Of a stretch of DNA of 64,000 nucleotides, positions 43,432 to 51,906 are shown one piece after another. The position numbers and the translations under genes are program-made. The notes below the pieces were generated by a model that searched no databases, was not told the origin of the DNA, and saw only the letters and a program-made list of their open reading frames with translations. This DNA is from Paenibacillus sp. UNC499MF (lineage in GTDB: Bacteria; Bacillota; Bacilli; Paenibacillales; NBRC-103111): contig NZ_FNVF01000007.1 of assembly GCF_900107975.1 (NCBI RefSeq), positions 160,085-224,084 on the forward strand. The letters run 5' to 3'. Position 1 is the first letter of the stretch, and each line of letters begins with the position of its first letter.

Positions 43432-44352
43432 GTGAAACGGATCAAACGAGGAGCCCTGCTGATGGCTGTCCTTGCGGCGGCCGGTGTCTGGTTGTGGAAC
43501 GAAAGAAAGAATGCGGTACCCGATATTGAGGCCAGGTCCGCCTTGCTGATGGAAGCGGAGAGCGGACGCGTGATTTACGAGCGGAACGCGGAGGAGAGCC
43601 TGCCTCCGGCTTCCATGTCCAAAATGATGACGGAACTTATCGTTTACGAGGAAGTGAAGGCGGGCCGTGCTTCCTGGGAGGACCGGGTGACAACGAGCCG
43701 GTATGCCAGCGAGGTGACGGGAGCCCAGATCGGGCTTGAAGCCGGAGAGAAGCTTGCCCTTAAAGATATGCTGGCCGCGATGGCCATCGTGTCCGCCAAC
43801 GATGCCGCCGTGGCGGTGGCCGAGCACCTCGGCGGAACCGAGGATGATTTTGTCTTGAAAATGAACGCGAAGGCGAAAGAAATCGGACTGTCCGGCAAAA
43901 CGGTATTCGCCAACGCGAGCGGGCTGACACGAGCCGACCTGGGACCTTACGCTCCCAGGAAAAATTCGGATGAGACGCTCATGACGGCTAAAGACGCGGC
44001 CAAGCTCGCGGCTTATCTCATCCGGGAGCATCCCGGCATCCTGGAGCTGACCGCCAAAGCGGACTATGCCATGCCGGGCAGGTTCGGGACGCTGAAAACG
44101 ACCAACCGTATGCTTCCGAATACGAAAGATTCCTTTTCCTATACGGGGACCGACGGGCTGAAGACCGGGTTTACCGACCAGGCCGGTTACTGCTTTACGG
44201 GAACGGCGGTCCGGGACGGCAAAAGGCTCGTCTCTGTCGTAATGGGAACGGAGACGGCGGAGAAGCGGTTCGAAGAAACACGCAAGCTGTTCAATTACGG
44301 TTACGGCACAAGCCGGACTCTGACGGAATGGATCAAAGACATGATGCGCTGA
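43432..44352 (+). CDS. D-alanyl-D-alanine carboxypeptidase (peptidase S11, DacF-like)
   Basis: 306 residues, GTG start behind AAGGAG. An N-terminal membrane/signal segment (GALLMAVLAAAGVWLWNE) precedes the S11 catalytic core: S61-MSK64 (SxxK), S121-A-N123 (SxN) and K244-T-G. It trims the terminal D-alanine from peptidoglycan stem peptides outside the membrane. It lacks the long C-terminal beta domain of PBP5, as in DacF types. The gene is inserted between the permeases and ATPase of the copy-B exporter, hinting that this exporter may be linked with the envelope. Confidence 0.9.
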   Translation: MKRIKRGALLMAVLAAAGVWLWNERKNAVPDIEARSALLMEAESGRVIYERNAEESLPPASMSKMMTELIVYEEVKAGRASWEDRVTTSRYASEVTGAQIGLEAGEKLALKDMLAAMAIVSANDAAVAVAEHLGGTEDDFVLKMNAKAKEIGLSGKTVFANASGLTRADLGPYAPRKNSDETLMTAKDAAKLAAYLIREHPGILELTAKADYAMPGRFGTLKTTNRMLPNTKDSFSYTGTDGLKTGFTDQAGYCFTGTAVRDGKRLVSVVMGTETAEKRFEETRKLFNYGYGTSRTLTEWIKDMMR

Positions 44353-44383
44353 GTGAGAGCGCGAACAGAAGGAGGGGAGATGT

Positions 44384-45361
44384 TTGATTACCGCGACGAA
44401 TTTAAACAAAACGTTCCGTACGCCGGTCGTCCGTCAAGGGCGGCTTGCCGGTCTGCGGAGCCTGGTATCCAGGGAATACCTTTCCAAAACGGCGGTGAAC
44501 GACGTTAACTTCACGATCGGCCGGGGAGACTTCGTAGGGTTTATCGGTCCTAACGGAGCCGGGAAATCCACGACGATCAAAATGCTCACGGGCATTCTGC
44601 ATCCGACTTCGGGGGAGGTGCGGATTTCCGGCCTCAGCCCGCAGCGCGACCGCAGGAAGGTGGTCGCCAAGCTCGGCGTGGTATTCGGCCAGCGAAGCCA
44701 GCTCTGGTGGGACCTTCCGGTCCGGGATTCATACGAGATTCTGGGGGCTATGTACCGGGTCCGGGACGAGAACCTGAAGCGCAAGCTTGCGGAGCTCGGA
44801 GAGCTTCTCGGCCTCGGCGAATTTATGGATACGCCGGTCCGCAAGCTTTCGCTCGGTCAGAGGATGAGAGCGGATCTGGCGGCAGCCATGCTGCACGATC
44901 CCGACATCCTCTTCCTCGACGAGCCGACTATCGGCCTGGATGTGGCGGCCAAGCAGAGCATCCGCGGCTTTCTGCATAAGCTGAACAAGGAAGCGGGCAA
45001 AACGATCCTGCTCACCACGCACGATATGGACGATATCGAGCAGCTGTGCGAGAGGGTGATCGTTATCAACGGCGGAACCATCGGATACGACGGCACCGTG
45101 GATGGCATGCGGCAGCGGATCGGACTGCCGACGATCATGACGATCCGGTACCGGGGAGCGTGCGGTTTTGGCAGCGGAGAGGCGGAGAAGGCGTATCCGT
45201 TCATCATCAATACGGCCGGAAAAGAGAAGCTGGTGCTGGAATTTAACCGCACGGATATCGGCCCGATGGAGGTTCTGCAGCTTGCGGGGAGATGGGGCGA
45301 AATTGCCGACGTACATATGCAGGAGCCGGATTTCGAAGATATTGTACATCGTGTGTATTAG
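44384..45361 (+). CDS. ABC-2 exporter ATP-binding protein (copy B)
   Basis: 325 residues starting at TTG 44384 behind GGAGGGGAG. Walker A at 55-63 (GPNGAGKST), Q-loop region FGQRSQLWWDLP, signature KLSLGQRMRADL, Walker B ILFLDEPTIGLDV, switch TTHDMDDIE, then a C-terminal domain ending YRVY-like. It is a clear paralog of the ATPase at 28647 (both read QLWWDLP), and should energise the permeases at 41656 and 42429. Confidence 0.92.
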   Translation: MITATNLNKTFRTPVVRQGRLAGLRSLVSREYLSKTAVNDVNFTIGRGDFVGFIGPNGAGKSTTIKMLTGILHPTSGEVRISGLSPQRDRRKVVAKLGVVFGQRSQLWWDLPVRDSYEILGAMYRVRDENLKRKLAELGELLGLGEFMDTPVRKLSLGQRMRADLAAAMLHDPDILFLDEPTIGLDVAAKQSIRGFLHKLNKEAGKTILLTTHDMDDIEQLCERVIVINGGTIGYDGTVDGMRQRIGLPTIMTIRYRGACGFGSGEAEKAYPFIINTAGKEKLVLEFNRTDIGPMEVLQLAGRWGEIADVHMQEPDFEDIVHRVY

Positions 45362-45480
45362 TACAAAACAAGGTACAATAGACGAAGGAATCTAGAGAAA
45401 TTCCGGGCGTTCGGGACAGGTTGGAGGGCGCAGCGAGACAAGGGCGCCCGGAGTTCCATCAACGCTCAGGAGGAATTACA

Positions 45481-46221
45481 ATGACTTTTACCAAACTGGT
45501 GGATGTATTCGTGCCCGTCACCGATTTGAAGCGGTCGGTGCCCTGGTACGAACAGGTGCTGGGCCTTCGTTTACTGGGCCGGGACGAGCGGCATGCCAGA
45601 CTCTCCTTCCTCGAAGGGACCTGTCTCACCCTGGTTGAGCAGGCGGAGCTTAACAAATACGACGAGGCTCCCTTTAACGTGAACGTCTACGACGCGGAGA
45701 AGGCATACGGGGCTATGACCGGAAGCGGGGTGGAGATCGTGGAAGCGCTCGCTGCTTTTCACCATATGCAGTGCTTCAAAATCAGCGATCCGGACGGCAA
45801 TCCCATCGGCATAGTGGGCTGGAGAGAAGAAGCTCATGCCGGGAGCGAAGGAGCCATCCGGCTTGGCGGGGCGTTCCTGCCCGTCCGGGATTTGCAGCGT
45901 TCCGTGGAGTGGTATGAGAGCAAGCTGGACGCCGTGGTACTGCACCGGTTCACTTACAAGCCGCCTGCCCTGGATCAGGAAGTGGAAGCGGTTTCCTTTG
46001 AGAATATAAACGTGTGTCTGTTTGAGACTCCGCGATTCTCCGCCTTGTCTCATATGGCGTTTACAATCGGATCGACGGATCCCCGGAACGACTTCGAAAC
46101 GCTGCGGGCCGGCGGAATAAAGCTGTCCGAGCTCATCAGAGAATTTAACCGGGACCGGTTCGGTCTGCTGGATCCGGACGAGAACGAAATAGGCGTCATT
46201 GGCATTTTACAGGTAAATTGA
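45481..46221 (+). CDS. VOC family protein with two glyoxalase-like domains
   Basis: 246 residues from ATG 45481 behind CAGGAGGA; an upstream in-frame start at 45421 lacks support. Two vicinal-oxygen-chelate repeats: VFVPVTDLKRSVPWYEQVLGLRLL with FKISDPDGNPIGIVGW at the end of the first, and AFLPVRDLQRSVEWYESKLDAV with FGLLDPDENEIGVI at the end of the second. Family members include glyoxalases, dioxygenases and drug-binding resistance proteins; metal ligands are too degenerate to decide. It is monocistronic before a terminator. Confidence 0.85.
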   Translation: MTFTKLVDVFVPVTDLKRSVPWYEQVLGLRLLGRDERHARLSFLEGTCLTLVEQAELNKYDEAPFNVNVYDAEKAYGAMTGSGVEIVEALAAFHHMQCFKISDPDGNPIGIVGWREEAHAGSEGAIRLGGAFLPVRDLQRSVEWYESKLDAVVLHRFTYKPPALDQEVEAVSFENINVCLFETPRFSALSHMAFTIGSTDPRNDFETLRAGGIKLSELIREFNRDRFGLLDPDENEIGVIGILQVN

Positions 46222-46262
46222 GCGTTATCTTACGTCTTTACAAAAGGGTGTACTGTTCGGCG

Positions 46263-46303
46263 CAAGGGTCTGTTCCGGTTGAGCCGGCGGGCCCTTTTTT
46301 CTT
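46263..46303 (+). terminator. intrinsic terminator
   Basis: AAGGGTCTG-CCGG pairs with GCCGG-CGGGCCCTT and a TTTTTTC run follows, after the VOC gene. Confidence 0.75.
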
Positions 46304-46443
46304 TGCTCGTTGGGGGAACGAGCTTCCCGCACGGCCTGCGGCGTAGTATATTGAGGACATAAGCTTTTACGGCGGCGCCGGCTGCATCCGGTTAAACGAC
46401 CGGCCGGCTCACAAACGAAAATCAAAGCAAGGGAGATACGTTC

Positions 46444-47922
46444 ATGTCCATCCGTACCCGGCTGCTGCTTTCTTACATAGCCATGCTGGTTATCCCGCTT
46501 ATTCTGGTCGGACTGACGGTAACCGGGCTGTATTTTATGGTCATCCAGGACCTCAAAAGGGAATACCACATCGACATTACCCACGGCAATCCGCTTAAGG
46601 AAGTCGCCCAGATGGAAGATCACAATTACAACAAGATCCGCAGCGCCATCGCGGCGGATCCCGGAAGCGCGAGCGATCCGGGGCAGTGGAAGCAGTGGGA
46701 GGCTCTTGTGGAACGCGTGAACATGGGGCTCATTGTCCGCAAGGACGAGCAGATCCTGTATATTTCACCCACGATGAATCACCCGGACGTGCTCAATTCG
46801 CTGCCGGCGTTCAGTTACTACTCGGGCTTGACGGATTCCCAGCTCGATAACAACTATTACCTGCTGAGGCATCACGATTTTGCTTTTCCCGACGGGGGAA
46901 AAGGCAGCATTTTTATCGGGACGCACGATACGATCGGCAAAAAATATTTTATCAAATACGGTCTTATTTTTCTCGCTGTGCTGATCGCCGTGCTCGTGCT
47001 GACGAACGGGATGATGACGTATCTGATGTCGAGAAGCCTGATTACACCGATCCGTGCCCTGCAGCGTTCCGCGGAGCATATCAAGGAAGGGAGGCTGGAT
47101 ATTGAAGTGCGTCCGGCTTCCAGCGACGAGATCGGCGAACTGGCCGTATCTTTCGAAGAAATGCGCCGCAGGCTCAAAGAGTCCATCGAGCTTCAGACGC
47201 AGTATGAGGAAAACCGGAAGCAGCTGATTTCGAACATTTCCCACGATCTGAAAACGCCGGTGACGGCCATCAAAGGCTACGTCGAAGGAATTATGGACGG
47301 CGTTACGAACTCCCAGGCGAAATTTGACCGCTATCTCCAGACCGTCTATTCCAAAACGGTCGATATCGACCGGATGATCGACGAGCTGTTTTTGTACTCC
47401 AAGCTGGATTTACGGAAACTGCCTTTTCAGTTCGAGGAGGCAGATTTAACGGCTTATTTGAAGGATTGCGTCGAAGACATGCAGTTCGATATGGAGAAAA
47501 AGGGGATCCGGCTTACGCTTGAACTCTCCTCGGAGGCACCCCTTCCAGTCGTAATGGACAGGGAAAAACTGAGGAGGGTGCTCACGAATATTACGGAAAA
47601 TGCCCAGAAGTACCGGGATAAACCGGAAGGGCATATCCGTATCTTCGTTCTGGAGCGGCCTGAATTCGTGGTAATCGGCATTCACGACAACGGGCAGGGC
47701 ATCCCGTCCGATGTGCTGCCGCATATTTTCGACCGGTTTTACCGGGGGGACCCGTCGCGTAGCTCGCAAACCGGAGGGAGCGGACTGGGGCTCGCCATCG
47801 CGAAACAAATCGTGGAAGAGCACGGAGGCACGATCTGGGCCAACAGCCGGTTCGGGGAAGGGACGACCATTCAATTTACCGTGTGCAAAAACCGGAAAGA
47901 GAAAGGAAGGATGGCAACATGA
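46444..47922 (+). CDS. sensor histidine kinase
   Basis: 492 residues: TM1 ~8-32, extracytoplasmic domain ~33-175, TM2 ~178-197, HAMP ~198-250, HisKA with H267 in ISNISHDLKTPVTAIKG, then HATPase (NAQKYRDKPEG, GIHDNGQGI, GSGLGLAI). The N-terminal start follows AAGGGAGAT. It overlaps the response regulator gene by 4 bases. The external domain is not recognised, so the signal is unknown. The SHDLKTP form places it with EnvZ/PhoR-type class I kinases. Confidence 0.92.
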   Translation: MSIRTRLLLSYIAMLVIPLILVGLTVTGLYFMVIQDLKREYHIDITHGNPLKEVAQMEDHNYNKIRSAIAADPGSASDPGQWKQWEALVERVNMGLIVRKDEQILYISPTMNHPDVLNSLPAFSYYSGLTDSQLDNNYYLLRHHDFAFPDGGKGSIFIGTHDTIGKKYFIKYGLIFLAVLIAVLVLTNGMMTYLMSRSLITPIRALQRSAEHIKEGRLDIEVRPASSDEIGELAVSFEEMRRRLKESIELQTQYEENRKQLISNISHDLKTPVTAIKGYVEGIMDGVTNSQAKFDRYLQTVYSKTVDIDRMIDELFLYSKLDLRKLPFQFEEADLTAYLKDCVEDMQFDMEKKGIRLTLELSSEAPLPVVMDREKLRRVLTNITENAQKYRDKPEGHIRIFVLERPEFVVIGIHDNGQGIPSDVLPHIFDRFYRGDPSRSSQTGGSGLGLAIAKQIVEEHGGTIWANSRFGEGTTIQFTVCKNRKEKGRMAT

Positions 47923-48617
47923 AAGAAGGCGGACGCATTCTGATCGTCGAGGACGATGTAAGCATTGCCGAGCTGGAGCGTGATTATCTGGAGCTGGACG
48001 GATTTACGGTCGATATGGAGCATCACGGCGAAACGGGCCTGAAGCGGGCTCTCGTCGAACGCTACGATCTCATTTTGCTGGATGTGATGCTGCCGGGCAC
48101 CGACGGCTTTGCCATCTGCGAGCGGATCCGGGTGGAGCGGGATATTCCGATTCTTATGGTTTCCGCCAAAAAAGAGGACCTGGATAAAATACGCGGCTTC
48201 AGTCTGGGAGCCGACGATTATATCATCAAGCCGTTCAGCCCGGGAGAACTGGTAGCGCGCGTAAAGGCTCACCTGTCCCGGTATGAGAGGCTGAAAGGCC
48301 AGCAGGACCAGGACAAGGACGAAATCCGTATCCGCGGTCTCGTCATTAACCGGGCTTCCAGAAGGGTCTATGTCAACGGCAAAGAAATACCTTTCACAAC
48401 CAAGGAATTCGATCTGCTGACCCATCTGGCGATGAATCCCAACCGCGTATTCAGCAAAGATCAGCTGTTCGACCATCTGTGGGGCATGGACGCGATCGGC
48501 GATATTTCGACCGTCACGGTTCATATCCGCAAGCTGCGTGAGAAAATCGAGCCGAACCCGTCGGACCCCGCCTATATCGAGACGATTTGGGGAGCGGGCT
48601 ACCGGTTCAAGCCGTAA
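47919..48617 (+). CDS. OmpR-family response regulator
   Basis: 232 residues from ATG 47919 (AAAGGAAGGATGGCAAC upstream; an in-frame start at 47883 is inside the kinase gene without its own ribosome binding site). Receiver domain with D55 in LILLDVMLPGTDG and Lys in IIKPFS; C-terminal winged helix (FTTKEFDLLTHLAMNPNRVF, VTVHIRKLREKIE, GAGYRFKP). Partner of the kinase at 46444. The stop overlaps the 3' end of the convergent gerPE by 19 bases. Confidence 0.93.
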   Translation: MKEGGRILIVEDDVSIAELERDYLELDGFTVDMEHHGETGLKRALVERYDLILLDVMLPGTDGFAICERIRVERDIPILMVSAKKEDLDKIRGFSLGADDYIIKPFSPGELVARVKAHLSRYERLKGQQDQDKDEIRIRGLVINRASRRVYVNGKEIPFTTKEFDLLTHLAMNPNRVFSKDQLFDHLWGMDAIGDISTVTVHIRKLREKIEPNPSDPAYIETIWGAGYRFKP

Positions 48618-49084
48618 GGGTTCGAAGGGGAAGCGCCGGATTCCGGCGGCCCGCTCTCGGCCTCGAGGTTTTCTCCCGAACCGGTGTAGGCGATCGTGCC
48701 GGTCGGATTGGTGTAAGGGCCGATCGGCCGGAATTGGCGGATATGCTTGATCCGCGCCTGCAGGCTGACCGGTCCGCTGCCACCCACCTGCATCACCGAA
48801 GAGGCGGACACGCCGAGCACCTTGACGGAGCCTACCCGGATAGGGCCGAGATTGCAGGTTGTTTTAACCGCTTCCGGCGGGAACCGCACTTGGGGATACG
48901 GCCGGGAGAAGAGGGAATACGCTTCGAACGCGCCTTCATCATCCAGATAAACGGGGATTTCCCGCTGAAGGGCGAGCGCTCTGAACCGGCTGTTTATCCC
49001 GCCGTTGTCGCCGACCTGGAAAACGGAAGCGCTGGAGACCGACAGCACCTTCGCCTGAGTGAGCCAAACGAGTCTTCTGGCCAT
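48599..49084 (-). CDS. gerPE: spore germination protein GerPE
   Basis: A 161-residue protein with two GerP-like motifs: KVLSVSSASVFQVGDNGGI near the N-terminus and VKVLGVSASSVMQVGGSGPV near residue 100. GerP proteins are produced late in the mother cell and let germinants pass through the spore coat. It is the last gene of the gerPABCDE operon on the minus strand, 3 bases after gerPD. A longer tail than in Bacillus GerPE (about 40 extra residues, Gly/Ser/Pro-rich) overlaps the convergent response regulator gene. Confidence 0.85.
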   Translation of the reverse strand: MARRLVWLTQAKVLSVSSASVFQVGDNGGINSRFRALALQREIPVYLDDEGAFEAYSLFSRPYPQVRFPPEAVKTTCNLGPIRVGSVKVLGVSASSVMQVGGSGPVSLQARIKHIRQFRPIGPYTNPTGTIAYTGSGENLEAESGPPESGASPSNPYGLNR

Positions 49085-49087
49085 GGC

Positions 49088-49270
49088 TCAGGTATGTGGC
49101 AGCGGAACGAGCGGCCCCACAATGACCGATTCCGGAGGGGTGTCGAACATGGACGATGCGGTGATCGAATCGGTGTCCCCGATAAGGAAGGTCGAGGAAC
49201 TGGATACCCCGATGATATAGACGGAGCCTACCTGCAGACATTTATTTTCCACATACAAATCTACCTTCAC
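49088..49270 (-). CDS. gerPD: spore germination protein GerPD
   Basis: A 60-residue protein with the GerPD signature LQVGSVYIIGVSSSSTFLIGDTDSI and the conserved end PLVPLPHT. It overlaps gerPC by 4 bases and precedes gerPE by 3. Role as for the other GerP proteins: spore coat permeability to germinants. Its length and sequence agree well with Bacillus GerPD. Confidence 0.9.
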   Translation of the reverse strand: MKVDLYVENKCLQVGSVYIIGVSSSSTFLIGDTDSITASSMFDTPPESVIVGPLVPLPHT

Positions 49271-49965
49271 GGATGTTCATCTCCTTTTCCCTTCTGATAA
49301 TGAGCCAAATAATTGAGGATGCCGGCGCGTATGTCGGCTTTTGTTTTTTCGATAAGTTTCCACGTTGCGCTTCCCGGCGGCTCCTGCCCGCCCCCATGCA
49401 AGAGATCCGGGGAAGAAGCATACTGCCGGACTCTCGCTTCGATCTGCCGCCGCAAATCTTCCATAACCCGTCTGCTCTCATCCGCCCCTATATTCAAGTG
49501 CCGCTTGGCCGCCAGCTCAATCAGCTCTTCCATGGCTTCGCGGTCTAGAAAATCGTGAAGGTGCCCGTTGGCGGCTCCTTCGTCAGCGGACGTCCGGGCT
49601 TCGCCGGTCGGTGCAGGTTCCCGATTCTCATGCGGAGAGAAGCCGGCGGAAGACGGAGCTTCGTTATCCGGTGAATCGGCGTCCATTCCGTTTACGGCGA
49701 AATCCTCGATCTCGTCCACGGCCGCGGGCGAGACGCCGATCGTCAGTGTGCCGTCCAGCTGTTCTACTTTCAGTTGATCGAATTTGTATTCGATGCGGTC
49801 GATATGTATGCCGCGCTGCCGCTTCAGTTCCTCGATCTCTCCGCGCATCGCGGCGGCGGTTTCTTCGAGCTTGGCGATGCGGGCTTCCTGCCGCTGAATG
49901 TGCGTCCACATTTGCTGAAGCTGGTAGGCATACAGATTGGGATCGCCGGGCCCGTAGCCGTACAT
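49267..49965 (-). CDS. gerPC: spore germination protein GerPC
   Basis: 232 residues from ATG 49965 behind AGAGGTGAG; an in-frame upstream start at 49992 falls inside a terminator hairpin and is unlikely. N-terminal MYGYGPGDPN followed by a coiled coil (QQMWTHIQRQEARIAKLEETAA) and the GerPC core IDRIEYKFDQLKVEQLDGTLTIG. A hydrophilic, low-complexity middle (~95-140) precedes a helical C-terminus with HLNIGADESRRVMEDLRRQIE. GerPC interacts with other GerP proteins in the coat region; details in this organism are unknown. Confidence 0.88.
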   Translation of the reverse strand: MYGYGPGDPNLYAYQLQQMWTHIQRQEARIAKLEETAAAMRGEIEELKRQRGIHIDRIEYKFDQLKVEQLDGTLTIGVSPAAVDEIEDFAVNGMDADSPDNEAPSSAGFSPHENREPAPTGEARTSADEGAANGHLHDFLDREAMEELIELAAKRHLNIGADESRRVMEDLRRQIEARVRQYASSPDLLHGGGQEPPGSATWKLIEKTKADIRAGILNYLAHYQKGKGDEHP

Positions 49966-50258
49966 AAGCTCACCTCTCTTTCGCTTTCGCAAAAATGCCG
50001 CCGGAGCTTACCTCCGGCGGATGTGTGATGCGGCCGGGTAAACGGCGGATCGCCTGAGGCTCGCTCGCACCTTGCAGCGGTTGTGCAGGGCGCGCCGGGA
50101 AGGAGCGCTGGCCGCGCCTCGCGCGAAGCGCCAGCGACGCCCCGCGTGAGGGTCGGACCGCCTGCTGCCGTGCCGGCTGCGGGCCTCGCGGCAGGCTCCG
50201 GCCCATGAGGCGCCCGGGCAGCGCCGGGCCTCCCCGCTCCGCGAGCCGCCTCCGCGCG
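49966..50258 (-). other. GC-rich gap between gerPB and gerPC
   Basis: About 290 bases, very GC-rich. It is open in other frames but no protein family is visible; the pattern is compositional. A terminator-like hairpin at 49991-50020 lies at its 3' end. Confidence 0.5.
49991..50020 (-). terminator. terminator/attenuator upstream of gerPC
   Basis: On the minus strand CCGCCGGAG, loop GTAAG, CTCCGGCGG, then CATTTTTGC. It is inside the gerP operon, between gerPB and gerPC, 26 bases before the gerPC start. Confidence 0.7.
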
Positions 50259-50684
50259 TCAGCTGCGGCGCCCGGGCCCCCGGCCTTGCGGCGGCCGCCA
50301 CGGCATCCACGGCGGGAACGGCGGCTGCAGGTGGGGGCCCGGCCCGAGCAGGCCGCCGGCTCCGGCGCCCGCCGCCGCGCCTGCCCCGGCGGAGCCGGGT
50401 CCCGCCGCCGGATCGCCGGGCGCGCCCTGCCCGGCAGGACCGGCTGTGCCGGAAGGCTCGCCCCCCGGGGCCGCCCCGGGAGGGCCGCCGCCGGCCGCGC
50501 CGCCGAAGCCGGCCAGGCTGCCCTTGCCCACTTCCGGAGCGGGAGCGGTGAAGCCGCCCGTGTTGTACTGGTTGGATAGCGCACGGATGCTGCCCGCGCT
50601 CCCGACCTGCAGGACGGAAGAATTGGACACGGCGTCGACCCGGAGCTGATGGATCGTAATCGTCTGATGGATGGTCCAGCTCAT
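50259..50684 (-). CDS. gerPB: spore germination protein GerPB with a Gly/Pro/Ala-rich tail
   Basis: A 141-residue protein. The first ~55 residues are clearly GerPB (IHQLRVDAVSNSSVLQVGSAGSI, LSNQYNTGGFTAPAPE). The remaining ~85 residues are an unusual Gly/Pro/Ala-rich tail (for example GAGAAAGAGAGGLLGPGP), twice the length of typical ~70-residue Bacillus GerPB. It overlaps gerPA by 4 bases. A frameshift in the extremely GC-rich tail cannot be ruled out. Confidence 0.82.
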   Translation of the reverse strand: MSWTIHQTITIHQLRVDAVSNSSVLQVGSAGSIRALSNQYNTGGFTAPAPEVGKGSLAGFGGAAGGGPPGAAPGGEPSGTAGPAGQGAPGDPAAGPGSAGAGAAAGAGAGGLLGPGPHLQPPFPPWMPWRPPQGRGPGRRS

Positions 50685-50908
50685 GCCGTTGCCGTTTTAT
50701 TTGCCTCGGCTTCGATGGCATCACTGTCGTTTGTATTTGTGGCGCTGACAGCATTATATACATGCGGTAAATCACCGGTATTAAAAGAACCTGCTCCTGC
50801 ATACGTCTTTGATGTGCTGTTGGGAGATATGACCAGGCAGTCCCCGAATTGAACGACAGAGCTGGGGCCTACAGTCAGTATCTTTACGTTTCCGACGATG
50901 GCCGGCAT
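50681..50908 (-). CDS. gerPA: spore germination protein GerPA
   Basis: A 75-residue protein of the GerPA/GerPF fold, starting MPAIVGNVKILTVGPSSVVQ, with SPNSTSKTYAGAGSFNTGD and the conserved VSATNTNDSDAIE. Its place at the head of the operon supports GerPA rather than GerPF. A separate gerPF copy is not found in the window. The upstream gap to 51063 is short, about 150 bases, and should hold a late mother-cell (sigma-K) promoter; I could not identify its hexamers. Confidence 0.85.
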   Translation of the reverse strand: MPAIVGNVKILTVGPSSVVQFGDCLVISPNSTSKTYAGAGSFNTGDLPHVYNAVSATNTNDSDAIEAEANKTATA

Positions 50909-51062
50909 AGGCGTTCTCCTTTGCTGCGTCTTCTTTTATAGCTTATGTGGGGGAGCGCCCAGATGTTCATACTGCTTTCCGCGATTTAACGGTTTCTGCA
51001 AAGAATGTTCACCTCAGGGCGGGCAGCGTTCATATAATGCAGAAGAAGCGGGGGGAGCTGCG

Positions 51063-51560
51063 ATGAATCAGCCTGACATGAATAAATGGCTTAAATGGGA
51101 GCATGTCGAAAAATTTCTCGATCAGCCCCAGAAATATATTGAGAACATCAAATGGATCGAAGGGTTTGTGCGTGACGTTTTCGACCGTACACTGCCACCG
51201 CCGCCCCAGATGAACGCGGATGTTCAGCAGACGCAGTCCAAATCTCAGCAGAAGGCCCAAAGGACACCGCCCCAGCAGGGCAGAGAACCCGTAAATGGCG
51301 ATACGTTCGAAACGCATACGGACGTTTTCGTCCGCCTTAAAATTCCGAAACGCGAAGATCCGCGTTCGCTGCAGGTATTGGTGAAAACGAGCCATGTCAA
51401 AATTCTCGGACTGACGGACGAACCGAGGAAAATCATTAAGCTGCCCAGCCCGGTTCTTCCGAAGACGGCGAAGGCCACTTACAAGGAAGGCGTTCTGCAG
51501 ATACAGGTGCGCAGGCGGAGGTATAAAGACGGTTATCATGAAGCGTATATCGAGTATTAA
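51063..51560 (+). CDS. Hsp20/alpha-crystallin-like protein
   Basis: 165 residues from ATG 51063 behind GGGGGAG; the frame is open upstream to 50898 but overlaps the gerPA start region and lacks a ribosome binding site. N-terminal helix WLKWEHVEKFLDQPQKYIENIKWIEGFVRDVF, then an ACD-like beta domain (~78-160) with DVFVRLKIPKREDPRSLQVLV, a KILGLTDEP strand, and KATYKEGVLQIQVRRR. Next to gerP, a spore coat or small-heat-shock role (compare CotP-like proteins) is plausible. It is divergent from gerPA. Confidence 0.75.
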   Translation: MNQPDMNKWLKWEHVEKFLDQPQKYIENIKWIEGFVRDVFDRTLPPPPQMNADVQQTQSKSQQKAQRTPPQQGREPVNGDTFETHTDVFVRLKIPKREDPRSLQVLVKTSHVKILGLTDEPRKIIKLPSPVLPKTAKATYKEGVLQIQVRRRRYKDGYHEAYIEY

Positions 51561-51563
51561 AAT

Positions 51564-51600
51564 GAAAAAGAAACCGGCCTGCGGAGGCCGGTTTCTTTTG
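51564..51600. terminator. bidirectional terminator
   Basis: AAAGAAACCGGCCT, loop GCGG, AGGCCGGTTTCTTT: a 14-bp perfect stem with A/T feet on both sides. It ends the Hsp20-like gene and can also end the minus-strand kinase operon. Confidence 0.9.
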
Positions 51601-51906
51601 CTGTGCCGAAGGGAGACTTTAGGCCGTGGCTTTTCGTTCCGGCGGAGGCAGCGGAACGAAAAATACGGAAACGGCAATCATTCGGACAGCAGATTTTATA
51701 AGCTTACATCGTTGAGGCGGATGGTAACGAACGAAAGACGCGGAGTGCGGTCAACCAGGCGGGCCTTGCGGAAAGCGTGCCATTGGCGGTCGGAGCCGGC
51801 CGAAAAGCGCACCGCTTGCGATTCGGTAGTGAGAAGGCGCCGTTCCCCGTGTAAGCCGTCTCTTGCTTGCAGTTCAATGAGGCCGTCCCGTCAGGGCCAG
51901 GCCATC
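51601..51906. other. intergenic stretch without a gene
   Basis: No gene recognised. An inverted repeat TTTTCGTTCCG/CGGAACGAAAA (about 51629-51664) is present, but it lacks a T run on the 3' side in either direction. Confidence 0.4.

Noticed and set aside
50022-50258. Frameshifted continuation of gerPB
   Set aside because: The sequence in the other frames does not continue a GerP pattern, so a broken larger gene is not supported.
49970-50802. Long minus-strand open frames across gerPB and the following gap
   Set aside because: They are Arg/Pro/Ala-rich, overlap gerPB in other frames and reflect GC composition only.
51629-51664. Terminator at the TTTTCGTTCCG inverted repeat
   Set aside because: In both directions the T-rich side is 5' of the stem and A residues follow, so it does not fit an intrinsic terminator.
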